Assembly: GCA_023424015.1 (NCBI GenBank)
Contig: JAFAEM010000011.1
Span: forward strand, 1-64,000
Reading direction: 5' to 3'
Source: Bacteroidota bacterium
GTDB lineage: Bacteria > Bacteroidota > Bacteroidia > Chitinophagales > Chitinophagaceae
DNA: 64,000 nucleotides
Shown: piece by piece, positions 26,059 through 34,253 of the stretch
Position numbering within the stretch: position 1 is the first letter of the stretch
Layout of the letters: the number at the start of each line of letters is the position of its first letter
Made by a program: the position numbers and the translations under genes
Notes under the pieces: model-generated
Told to the model about the DNA's origin: nothing
Databases searched by the model: none
The model's input: the letters and a program-made list of their open reading frames with translations, nothing else

Positions 26059-27621
26059 ATGAAAAAACTCCGCGGACAAGGTATTTTGATGGTGGCCGTT
26101 TTGCTGGCCATTGCCGGTTTCCAGGTATACTGGATCAGGGATAATTATTACCGTGAAAAGAAGGCGCTCGAGGTAAAGGCCCAGGCCATTTTCTACGAAA
26201 CGGTACGGGAAGTACAGGATGCTAAATTGCGCAAGCGGCTAAGACTTGTAATGGAAGACAGCACACAGGCTGGTGAGGTTAAATTTCGTTCCGCGGCGCC
26301 GAGGACCACCCGGGTTCTTCATGTACTTAGTGAACAGTTGCAGATCGATACAAGCAGTCGCCAAAAAGGGGTGACCGTTAAAGTGGTGAACAGAGACCTG
26401 CCACGAGCCCGGGAACTCGCGATTGACTCAAACGGCTCATCTACATTTGAACAAATCGTAATGGTAGGTGCAGATGCATCAGCGCAGTTAGATAAATCGA
26501 AGCACGGAAGCTGGACGAACAGACCAATGCCCACCGATAGCTTTGCTGGGAGAGAAAAGAAAGTGAGCACGATCTATTTCAACAATAGCCAGGGCCAGAA
26601 TTTTAGGATAAATGTTGATTCGCTTTTCTATGATTCGCTGCGGGTGAATGATCTTGACACCGCCTTTGCAAAAAAATTAGCGGAACAAAATATTGATATA
26701 AGTTTTAAGATCATTCCTGAACCAGGGAGTAAAACAGGTAAAACCAATATTAGCTTTACCCGCCGCCCGTTTACGTTTGAAAGCTTTGAAGGATACTCAC
26801 TTCAGTTGGGAAATACATTTCCTTTCCTGTTGAGGAAGATCTCCCTGCCGATTCTTTTTTCTATTTTCCTGGTAGGTCTGTCTATCCTTTCATTTGCCCT
26901 GCTATACCGTAATCTGCTACGGCAACACAAACTTGCGGAGATGAAAAATGACCTGATCAGCAATATCACACATGAGTTGAAGACACCAATCGCAACAGTT
27001 GGAGTAGCGATAGAAGCCCTGAAGAATTTTAACGCCATACAGGATCCACAGAAAACCAAAGAGTATCTCGACATTTCACAAAATGAATTGCAAAGGCTGG
27101 GACTGCTGGTCGACAAAGTATTGAAGCTTTCTATGTTTGAAAACAATGCGATTGGGGTACAAATGGCGATCATCGATCTCGGTAATGTAGTCAGCGAAGT
27201 GATTAGCTCGCTGAAACTCCAGCTTGAAAAAAGCAATGCCAGCATTCAGGTCAATACTGAAGGCGATCTGCGTGTCAATGCTGACAGGCACCACCTGGTA
27301 AGCGTAGTGTTCAACTTGCTCGACAATGCCCTGAAGTATAATAAGGGCAGCGTGGATATACAGCTTAACCTTAAGGAGGAAGATGAGAACGTCATTCTGA
27401 ATGTATCTGACAACGGTATTGGTATTCCGGCACATTACCAGGACAGGATATTTGAAAAATTCTTTCGCGTCCCGGCAGGCGATACACACAACGCGAAGGG
27501 CCATGGCCTGGGGTTAAGTTATGTAGCCCGCGTGATCCACGAGCATAACGGGAGCATCAGGGTCGAGAGCAGCGATGGCGCCGGCAGCAGTTTCACTATA
27601 ATTTTACCAAAACCAAAATAG
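26059..27621 (+). CDS. Two-component sensor histidine kinase
   Basis: A 520-residue inner-membrane kinase. One membrane helix near the N-terminus (ILMVAVLLAIAGFQVYWI) and one at about residues 262-290 (LPILFSIFLVGLSILSFALL) enclose a ~230-residue periplasmic sensor without a recognised fold. The HisKA domain carries His305 in ISNITHELKTPIATVGVAIE. The HATPase_c domain has VVFNLLDNALKYN, DNGIGIP and GHGLGLSYVARVI. All catalytic boxes are intact. It is followed after 17 bp by its response regulator gene. The tandem boxes upstream suggest autoregulation. Confidence 0.95.
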   Translation: MKKLRGQGILMVAVLLAIAGFQVYWIRDNYYREKKALEVKAQAIFYETVREVQDAKLRKRLRLVMEDSTQAGEVKFRSAAPRTTRVLHVLSEQLQIDTSSRQKGVTVKVVNRDLPRARELAIDSNGSSTFEQIVMVGADASAQLDKSKHGSWTNRPMPTDSFAGREKKVSTIYFNNSQGQNFRINVDSLFYDSLRVNDLDTAFAKKLAEQNIDISFKIIPEPGSKTGKTNISFTRRPFTFESFEGYSLQLGNTFPFLLRKISLPILFSIFLVGLSILSFALLYRNLLRQHKLAEMKNDLISNITHELKTPIATVGVAIEALKNFNAIQDPQKTKEYLDISQNELQRLGLLVDKVLKLSMFENNAIGVQMAIIDLGNVVSEVISSLKLQLEKSNASIQVNTEGDLRVNADRHHLVSVVFNLLDNALKYNKGSVDIQLNLKEEDENVILNVSDNGIGIPAHYQDRIFEKFFRVPAGDTHNAKGHGLGLSYVARVIHEHNGSIRVESSDGAGSSFTIILPKPK

Positions 27622-27638
27622 CTTTACATCGGAAGGCT

Positions 27639-28331
27639 ATGAGTCATATCAAAATACTATATGTAGAGGATGAAGTATTCCTGGGCAAGATCGTAAAAGA
27701 AAGCCTTGAGAACCGCGGTTATGAGGTTGTCATGGAGACGGATGGATCGCGGGCAACTGACGAATTCAAAAGATCGGCTCCGGATGTTTGCGTGCTCGAT
27801 ATTATGCTTCCCAACAAAGACGGTTTTGCGATTGCCGATGAGATCAGGGAACTGAACAGGGAGGTGCCTATTATTTTTTTAACGGCAAAAACACAGTCGG
27901 AAGATGTGGTGAAAGGTTTTTCACTGGGCGGCAATGATTATATCCGCAAACCTTTCAGTATGGAAGAACTGATTGCCAGGATCCAGAATGTGTTGCGTAG
28001 CAGGAACGGCGAAATGATTGTTAAGCCCGCAACTGACATAGTTATGCTGGGTAAATACCAGTTTCATCTTAACCGGCAACTGTTGCATAATGGTGAAGAT
28101 GAGCGCAAACTTTCCTACCGCGAAAGTGAACTGCTGAAATTATTGTATGAGAACAGGGATAAGATCATCGACAGGAAGGATATCTTAAACCTGCTTTGGG
28201 GTAATGATTCTTTTTTCAACTCCCGTAATCTCGACGTCTATATCACAAAGCTTCGTAGTTATTTGAAAGAGGACCCTTCTCTTGAGATTATAACGATCAA
28301 AGGAATAGGTTATCGTTTCGTAGTAACCTAA
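27639..28331 (+). CDS. OmpR-family response regulator
   Basis: A 230-residue transcription factor. The receiver domain has the phospho-acceptor Asp54 (VCVLDIMLPNKDG), the switch Thr (PIIFLTAKTQ) and Lys (YIRKPFSMEEL). The C-terminal winged helix of trans_reg_C type ends RNLDVYITKLRSYLKEDPSL and IKGIGYRFVVT. It is the evident partner of the upstream kinase and the most likely binder of the tandem 10-bp boxes at 25994 and 21563. Its TAA stop (28329-28331) lies within the left end of a MITE-like element. Confidence 0.95.
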   Translation: MSHIKILYVEDEVFLGKIVKESLENRGYEVVMETDGSRATDEFKRSAPDVCVLDIMLPNKDGFAIADEIRELNREVPIIFLTAKTQSEDVVKGFSLGGNDYIRKPFSMEELIARIQNVLRSRNGEMIVKPATDIVMLGKYQFHLNRQLLHNGEDERKLSYRESELLKLLYENRDKIIDRKDILNLLWGNDSFFNSRNLDVYITKLRSYLKEDPSLEIITIKGIGYRFVVT

Positions 28332-28494
28332 TGTTAAGTCAACCATATTTTGACGGTTCCTCTTATTTTAGCTGCGAGCTGTGAGCTGCGAGCCTCGAGC
28401 CATGAGGCTCAAGGCCTCAAATTTCGTGGTCAAACGATCGGTCTCGAAGCTCGTAGCTTTTTGAAGCAGCATTTTAACCTTGACACGACACTAG
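28328..28494. repeat. MITE-like element, copy A (167 bp)
   Basis: The ends are inverted: CTAATGTTAAGTCAA on the left, and CTAGTGTCGTGTCAA when the right end is reverse-complemented. The interior matches copy B at 58499-58654 over GAGGCTCAAGGCCTCAAATT, a CTCGAAGCTCGTAGC segment and TTTTTGAAGCAGCATTTTAA. GAGCT-rich arms can fold back. The left end overlaps the regulator stop codon and the right part supplies the last ~21 codons of the gene at 28430. It has no coding capacity. Confidence 0.8.
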
Positions 28495-28792
28495 CATCCT
28501 GCAGTTCTTCAGCTTCTCTCGCCTCGATCTCGTATCTATTGTTGAAGTATCCGTGGCGAATACTTTCCCAGAGGTAAAGAAAGATAAAACGAATAAAGCC
28601 ATAACGTCGGAATTGCTCCAGGTGTTTTAATTCATGTAAAACCCAACGCCTGTTTTGCAGGAATTCGTCCCGGTGGGTATTGTGCAGGTGAATGGTACGG
28701 CCTATGACAATGGCTACTTTTTCAGCCCCCAGTTTCCATGCGGCCAGCCTGCCGATCCAGGAATTTTCTTTAATATGAAAACGTACCCTCAT
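28430..28792 (-). CDS. Small HExxH protein, possible metallopeptidase-like
   Basis: A 120-residue protein with a zinc-peptidase-style motif H53-E-L-K-H57 in RRWVLHELKHLEQFRRYG. A conserved-looking acidic tail NNRYEIEAREAEEL may supply a third ligand, as in DUF4157-like proteins. The segment FIRFIFLYLWESIRHGY is hydrophobic. No signal peptide is evident. Residues from about 100 on (SVVSRLKCCFKKLRASRPIV) are encoded by the MITE-like element, so the native C-terminus was probably replaced. Catalytic activity is not established. Confidence 0.65.
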   Translation of the reverse strand: MRVRFHIKENSWIGRLAAWKLGAEKVAIVIGRTIHLHNTHRDEFLQNRRWVLHELKHLEQFRRYGFIRFIFLYLWESIRHGYFNNRYEIEAREAEELQDASVVSRLKCCFKKLRASRPIV

Positions 28793-28873
28793 GTATTCCG
28801 AGTCATTCTAGTCTACAGGTAATGACGATTCGAAATGCCTTTAAGTTGTTCCTGAAAATGATTGGAACTGACC

Positions 28874-28881
28874 TATTTTTG
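28874..28881 (+). promoter_or_regulatory. -7 element TATTTTTG upstream of nagA
   Basis: An exact TAnnTTTG match 17 bases before the nagA ATG. Confidence 0.55.
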
Positions 28882-28898
28882 CGGCGAAATAAAAAGAC

Positions 28899-29990
28899 AT
28901 GGCATTAAAGGCTTATTCGGTTGCAAAATTGTTTTCAGGTACGGATTGGTTAACAGAACAGGTCGTAATAACAGAAAATGGCCGGATTGTCGATATCGTT
29001 CCGGTCGCATCCGTATCGATCGAATCTGAGCGTCTTGATGGCATTTTGGCGCCGGCTTTTATTGATCTGCAGATCTATGGCGCTTATGGCAAATTGCTGG
29101 CGGTATATCCGGAGGCCGACTCGCTCGTAAAACTAAATGAATATTGCCGCAGTGGCGGTGCCGCGTATTGTCTGCCTACGGTGGCGACAAATACTTACGA
29201 GATTTTTAGACAGTCTATTGACGCTGTTAGAGCGTACCTGGAACAGGGCGGACAAGGAGTACTGGGTATACATCTTGAAGGTCCCTGGATCAACCCCGTA
29301 AAACGAGGTGCTCATATTGAATCGCTGATACATTCACCTTCACTGGAACAGGCGAAGGAAATCCTGGAGTATGGAAAGGGAATTATTAAAATGATAACCC
29401 TGGCACCGGAGTGTTGTAGCCGCGAACTGATCGATCTCGTACTATCTTATGGCATAGTCATCTCCGCCGGGCATAGTAATGCCAGTTATAATGAAGCCAT
29501 AGAGAGTTTTGGAAATGGCATTACAACGATCACGCATTTATACAACGCTATGAGCCCGCTGCATCACCGTGCACCGGGATTAGTTGGCGCTGCCATGAAT
29601 CATGATAAAGTAATGGCCAGCATCATACCCGATGGCCATCATGTCGATTTTGCCGCAATCAGTGTGGCTAAGAAAGCCATGGGAGATCGGTTGTTTGTGA
29701 TTACAGATGCAGTAACAGAAACTGATCGAGGAGGATACCAGCATTATTTAGTTGGCGACAAATATGAAGCAGGCGGTATTCTTAGTGGCTCTGCACTTAC
29801 TATGGGCAAATCTGTTCAGAACCTGGTAAACCATGTGGGCATTGAAACCGGCGAAGCGATACGCATGTGCAGCCTGTACCCAGCCCAGGTGATCGGATTG
29901 CAGCGTGAACTCGGACGTATAGAAAAAGGATACCAGTCGAAAATGGTCCTGCTCAACGAGCGTAACGACGTGATCCGCTTGATCGACTAA
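28899..29990 (+). CDS. nagA: N-acetylglucosamine-6-phosphate deacetylase
   Basis: A 363-residue amidohydrolase that removes acetate from GlcNAc-6-phosphate in amino-sugar use and cell-wall recycling. Family motifs: GVLGIHLEGPWINPVKRGAH, ISAGHSNASYNEAIE, THLYNAMSPLHHRAPGLVGA, IIPDGHHVD and the catalytic ITDAVTETD. The metal-site Glu (HLEGP) and His residues are present. Length is typical. It has its own -7 element. No nagB or transporter lies adjacent, so it appears to act as a stand-alone catabolic or recycling gene. Confidence 0.93.
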   Translation: MALKAYSVAKLFSGTDWLTEQVVITENGRIVDIVPVASVSIESERLDGILAPAFIDLQIYGAYGKLLAVYPEADSLVKLNEYCRSGGAAYCLPTVATNTYEIFRQSIDAVRAYLEQGGQGVLGIHLEGPWINPVKRGAHIESLIHSPSLEQAKEILEYGKGIIKMITLAPECCSRELIDLVLSYGIVISAGHSNASYNEAIESFGNGITTITHLYNAMSPLHHRAPGLVGAAMNHDKVMASIIPDGHHVDFAAISVAKKAMGDRLFVITDAVTETDRGGYQHYLVGDKYEAGGILSGSALTMGKSVQNLVNHVGIETGEAIRMCSLYPAQVIGLQRELGRIEKGYQSKMVLLNERNDVIRLID

Positions 29991-29996
29991 GGAATT

Positions 29997-30314
29997 TTAT
30001 ACCGAAGCTTCCCTGATCGCTTCCTCTTCTTTTTTCCATTGGCGGCTGTCCAGCCAAAAGGTGCCGAAGGGAATGATGGAAGAGATAAACGCTTTGATCA
30101 GCCAGGACCAGTCCTTCTTATATTCCCTTTTAACTTCCCAGGCCATAATCACAAAAGCAACAAAAAGCAATCCGTGTAAACCACCGACGATCGTGACTGC
30201 CATAGGCATACCTCCCCAATATTTCAACGGCATGGCAATAAACAGCAGCACTATAAATGAAACACCTTCGATAAAGGCGATTTTCCTGAACCAGTTAAAT
30301 GTTTTCGTAGACAT
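29997..30314 (-). CDS. DUF3817 membrane protein
   Basis: A 105-residue integral membrane protein with three hydrophobic segments (IEGVSFIVLLFIAMPLKYW, GGLHGLLFVAFVIMAWEV, AFISSIIPFGTFWLDSRQW), the DUF3817 pattern. Function is unknown. The start at 30314 (MSTKTFNWFRK) is preferred over an upstream codon at 30356 that would overlap mqnC. It sits 38 bp downstream of mqnC on the same strand and may be co-transcribed. Confidence 0.85.
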   Translation of the reverse strand: MSTKTFNWFRKIAFIEGVSFIVLLFIAMPLKYWGGMPMAVTIVGGLHGLLFVAFVIMAWEVKREYKKDWSWLIKAFISSIIPFGTFWLDSRQWKKEEEAIREASV

Positions 30315-30352
30315 GATTTGATGTATGGAAATTAAATGCAAAAATTCGATGC

Positions 30353-31477
30353 TCAATAGTTCACAACCTGTTCCTCGATCGTCTCAGGAATTTCCCGCCA
30401 TTCATATTGTTGGTTGCGAAGTTGTGGTTCAAACCCGGCTTCGCGGATCGCATCCTGGATGGTTTTGTAAGTAAAACGGTGAGGCGCGCCTGCTGCACTC
30501 ACCACGTTTTCTTCGATCATGATCGATCCGAAATCATTGGCACCGCTATGCAGGCAAACCTGCGCGGTTTGTTTTCCAACCGTAAGCCAGGAGGCCTGGA
30601 TGTTTTTTATATTGGGCAACATGATCCGGCTCAATGCGATCATACGGATATATTCATCAGCGGTGGTGAGATTATGAACACCACGGATCTTCGCCAACAG
30701 GGTGTCTACATCCTGGAAGGTCCAGGGTATAAAGGCCAGGAATCCTTTCGCGTTCTCAGGTTTGCGACTTTGCACTTCCCTGATCTTTACCAGGTGTTCA
30801 AACCTTTCCGCTATGGTTTCCACATGACCAAACATCATAGTGGCCGACGTAGTGATATGAAGTTTATGAGCTTCATGCATGATATCAAGCCATTCCTGTG
30901 CGCCGCATTTTCCTTTCGAGATCAGGCGTCTTACCCTGTCAACGAGAATTTCTGCACCGGCGCCAGGCAGTGAATCCATACCGGCTTCCTTCAGGGCTGT
31001 CAACACTTCTCTATGTGTACTTTTTTCAAGCTTGGTAATATGTGCCACTTCGGGTGGACCGAGGGCATGCAGGCGGATATCAGGGAATTCATTCTTTATT
31101 TGACGGAATGTATCTACATAAAACTGAAGACCCAGTTCAGGATGATGACCACCCTGCAGGAGCAGCTGATCGCCGCCATATTTTAAAGTCTCTTCAATTT
31201 TTTTGCGATAGGTGAGCATATCAGTGATATATGCCTCAGGGTGACCTGGTATGCGATAGAAATTACAGAATTTACAATTTGCGATACAGACATTGGTAGT
31301 ATTGACATTGCGGTCGATTTGCCAGGTTACTTTCCCATGCGGCACCTGCTTTTTTCGCAGTTCGTCAGCAACAAACATCAATTCGGCCAGCGGAGCGTGT
31401 TGATAGAGGTAAATGCCTTCTTCTATAGATAAAAATTCAAACTTTGCTGCACGTTCTAATAGGCTTTGTAGTTCCAT
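30353..31477 (-). CDS. mqnC: Cyclic dehypoxanthinyl futalosine synthase (radical SAM)
   Basis: A 374-residue radical SAM enzyme of the futalosine pathway to menaquinone. The cluster motif CxxxCxxC is C64-IAN-C68-KF-C71 in TNVCIANCKFCNFYRIPG. Other family segments are GGDQLLLQGGHHPELGLQFY, LHALGPPEVAHI, ATMMFGHVETIAERFEHL and ASWLTVGKQTAQVCLHSGAN. The CNFYR context matches MqnC rather than MqnE (usually CxFCAF). It implies menaquinone synthesis by the futalosine route; the other mqn genes are not here. The gene DUF3817 follows. Confidence 0.9.
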   Translation of the reverse strand: MELQSLLERAAKFEFLSIEEGIYLYQHAPLAELMFVADELRKKQVPHGKVTWQIDRNVNTTNVCIANCKFCNFYRIPGHPEAYITDMLTYRKKIEETLKYGGDQLLLQGGHHPELGLQFYVDTFRQIKNEFPDIRLHALGPPEVAHITKLEKSTHREVLTALKEAGMDSLPGAGAEILVDRVRRLISKGKCGAQEWLDIMHEAHKLHITTSATMMFGHVETIAERFEHLVKIREVQSRKPENAKGFLAFIPWTFQDVDTLLAKIRGVHNLTTADEYIRMIALSRIMLPNIKNIQASWLTVGKQTAQVCLHSGANDFGSIMIEENVVSAAGAPHRFTYKTIQDAIREAGFEPQLRNQQYEWREIPETIEEQVVNY

Positions 31478-31681
31478 TATCTGGTGTTTTCATGTTGAGA
31501 TAGCCAGCCAACCGGGCATTCAAGCGAAAATACAACCGAATAGCAACAAAACAGATGAATGGTTTTGAATTGGGCGGCCAAACAAGTAAATTTAGTAATA
31601 TATGATCCTGGTTTGCGTCAATTTCAACGATTTTGTTGTCTTTACCGGTCATTCAAATAAGAAACAGTTCGTTCTATCCAT

Positions 31682-32875
31682 ATGAAAAAGAAGAAACTGC
31701 CGCTGTTGTTGACTTTCCTGTTATCGACCTCCATTTTGAAGGCGCAGGAAGAGTTCATTGAACCTGTTTCTCGCCTACTTACCACCATTTCTTTCACCCA
31801 GCTCACCGGTGGGGTGGTCATACTAAAAGCCCAGTTGGATGATTTTCCCGATACCCTCAATTTCATCCTGGATAGCGGCAGTAGTGGTATTTCGCTGGAT
31901 TCATCGACGGTCGCCTATTTTAAATTGGTACCCGAAGAGTCGGACCGGACGATTCGCGGCATTGCAGGAATAAGAAAAGTTGGTTTTTTGTACAATCGTA
32001 AACTAAAGTTTCCCAATCTTACCGTTGACAGTCTCAATTTTCACGTCAATGATTATTCGGTACTCACCAGTGTGTATGGTGAACAGGTGGATGGCATCAT
32101 CGGGTATTCCCTGCTTAGCCGTTATATCATCAAGATCAATTACGATAGCTTGAAAATTGACATTTGCAGTAAGGGTACGCTGCGCTATCCAAAGGGAGGT
32201 TTTCTTTTTCGGCCTATCCTTAGCACGCTGCCGGTGCAAACGGCCAGGATAAAAGATGAAACAGAACACAGGGCCCGGTTCCTGCATGATATTGGAGCCG
32301 GCGTATGCCTGATGTTATCGGAGGATTTTGTATACGACAGTATGTTATTACGAAAAAAAAGAAAGCTTTGGCCAAAGGACGGGGAAGGCATTGGTGGAAA
32401 AATTACGATGAATCTCACCGTCATCAAAGAGCTAAAACTGGGGCCTTACAAATTCCGAAATGTTCCTACTTATATTTTCGATGACGCGTACAATGTTACC
32501 TCTTATCCCTACCTGGGAGGGCTGATCGGCAATGATATTCTGCGCCGTTTCAATGTCATATTCAATTATCCCAAAAGGGATATTCACATGATACCCAACT
32601 CACATTACCGAGATCCCTTCGATTATTCATACACGGGGATAGAGTTGTACCTGATCAATGGTCAGATCGAGCTGGGCACGGTTGCCAAAGGTTCACCGGC
32701 AGAAGAAGCCGGGTTGATGGAGGGCGATGTGGTTGTTGGGGTCAACGGCGATTTTACACAGAATTTTCAGCGGTATAAAAACCTGCTCCTTTCAGCCAAT
32801 ACCAAAGTTAAACTCATCATTCGCCGCCAGGGCGAGTTGATTCAGACTGATCTGAAAGTGAAAAGCATTTTCTGA
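31682..32875 (+). CDS. Secreted retropepsin-like aspartic protease with PDZ domain
   Basis: A 397-residue protein with a signal peptide (KKKKLPLLLTFLLSTSILKA). Two aspartic-protease half motifs are seen: D64-S-G in NFILDSGSSGISLDSS, and HDIGAGVCLMLSEDF near residue 200. A PDZ domain ends the protein (VAKGSPAEEAGLMEGDVVVG). This matches the Bacteroidota family of retropepsin-like proteins with a C-terminal PDZ, thought to act in the periplasm. The second motif is DIG rather than DTG/DSG, which still keeps the Asp. The substrate is unknown. It precedes the M16 pair by 120 bp. Confidence 0.88.
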   Translation: MKKKKLPLLLTFLLSTSILKAQEEFIEPVSRLLTTISFTQLTGGVVILKAQLDDFPDTLNFILDSGSSGISLDSSTVAYFKLVPEESDRTIRGIAGIRKVGFLYNRKLKFPNLTVDSLNFHVNDYSVLTSVYGEQVDGIIGYSLLSRYIIKINYDSLKIDICSKGTLRYPKGGFLFRPILSTLPVQTARIKDETEHRARFLHDIGAGVCLMLSEDFVYDSMLLRKKRKLWPKDGEGIGGKITMNLTVIKELKLGPYKFRNVPTYIFDDAYNVTSYPYLGGLIGNDILRRFNVIFNYPKRDIHMIPNSHYRDPFDYSYTGIELYLINGQIELGTVAKGSPAEEAGLMEGDVVVGVNGDFTQNFQRYKNLLLSANTKVKLIIRRQGELIQTDLKVKSIF

Positions 32876-32995
32876 TAATGCTGGCTCACATGTGGCACTT
32901 TATCACTCCCGCACCGAATCTCCCTATAGTTTGATAAATTTGACGCCTGCCTTGCAGGAAATAAACTTTACATTTCTATTTCTGTTACATAATCT

Positions 32996-34234
32996 ATGAT
33001 ACATTTCGAAAGATTCACATTATCCAACGGGCTGCGGGTGATCGTACACCAGGATCTGTCAACTCCTATGGCTGTAATGGATATCATGTACGATGTTGGC
33101 GCACGTGACGAGAATCCGGATCGTACCGGATTTGCTCATTTGTTTGAACACCTGATGTTTGGAGGTTCGGTGAATATTCCGAGTTATGACGAGCCCCTTC
33201 AAATGGCCGGTGGGGAAAACAATGCCTATACTACCAACGACCTTACCAATTATTATTTGCAGATACCCGTGGAAAATCTCGAGACTGCTTTCTGGCTGGA
33301 AAGTGATCGTATGTTATCGCTGGCATTTGCAGAAAAAAGCCTGGAGGTTCAAAGGAAAGTGGTGATCGAGGAATTTAAAGAACATTATCTCAACAAACCT
33401 TATGGAGATGCCTGGCATAAGTTGCGGGAGCTGGCCTATAAAAAACATCCCTATCGCTGGATGACGATCGGGAAAGAGCTTTCACATATTGAAACTGCAC
33501 AACTCGAAGAAGTAAAAAAATTTTTCTTTAAATATTACCGGCCAGTTAATGCCATCTTGGTGGTTGCCGGAAATGTGACCGTCGGGAAGGTAAAGGAACT
33601 GGCAGAAAAATGGTTTTCGGATATCCCTGCAGGTGAAAAGTATGTGCGAAATCTTCCCCAGGAACCCGAGCAACAGGAGGCCCGCCGGCTTGAAGTAAAA
33701 GGGGCTGTACCTATTGATGCATTTTATAAATGCTGGCATATATCATCACGCCTCGATAAGCGATATTATATCGCTGATCTTATCTCGGAAATCCTGAGCG
33801 GGGGTGGTTCATCAAGGCTATACCAGTCGCTGGTGAAAGACAGGCAGGTATTCAGCCATATAGAATGTCATCATTTTGGAAGTACAGATAACGGGTTGCT
33901 GGCTGTTGAGGGAAAGCTGGTGAAAGGTGTGAAAATAAACGATGCTGAAAACGCGGTGCAGGAAGTATTGGAGCGGATGAAACAGGAACCTGTATCGGAA
34001 ACAGAGTTGCAGAAAGTAAAGAATAAGACAGAGAGTATGATCGCATTTGAAGACATGAGCCTGATGAACCGTGCCAATAGCCTTGCCTACTATGAACTGT
34101 TGGGGGATGCTGCACTGATCGATACTGAGCTTGATAAATACTCGTCAGTCACTGTACAGGATATCCAGCAGGAAAGCCAGCGGATATTCAGGAATGAAAA
34201 CAGTAATACGCTGTATTACCTCGCAGATCATTAA
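32996..34234 (+). CDS. M16-family zinc metallopeptidase, catalytic subunit
   Basis: A 412-residue insulinase-type peptidase. The inverted zinc motif HxxEH is H48-L-F-E51-H52 in TGFAHLFEHLMFGGS, and the distal Glu lies in RKVVIEEFKEHY. Two homologous M16 halves are present. The catalytic residues are intact. It lacks a clear signal peptide. It is followed after 19 bp by a second M16 gene without the zinc motif, the usual arrangement of bacterial M16B heterodimers, which degrade peptides within a closed chamber. Confidence 0.93.
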   Translation: MIHFERFTLSNGLRVIVHQDLSTPMAVMDIMYDVGARDENPDRTGFAHLFEHLMFGGSVNIPSYDEPLQMAGGENNAYTTNDLTNYYLQIPVENLETAFWLESDRMLSLAFAEKSLEVQRKVVIEEFKEHYLNKPYGDAWHKLRELAYKKHPYRWMTIGKELSHIETAQLEEVKKFFFKYYRPVNAILVVAGNVTVGKVKELAEKWFSDIPAGEKYVRNLPQEPEQQEARRLEVKGAVPIDAFYKCWHISSRLDKRYYIADLISEILSGGGSSRLYQSLVKDRQVFSHIECHHFGSTDNGLLAVEGKLVKGVKINDAENAVQEVLERMKQEPVSETELQKVKNKTESMIAFEDMSLMNRANSLAYYELLGDAALIDTELDKYSSVTVQDIQQESQRIFRNENSNTLYYLADH

Positions 34235-34253
34235 TTCAATTGAAAACAAACTG

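Noticed and set aside
34131..34253. Upstream extension of the second M16 gene
   Set aside because: It overlaps the catalytic M16 subunit in another frame and adds a non-family N-terminus; ATG 34254 fits better.
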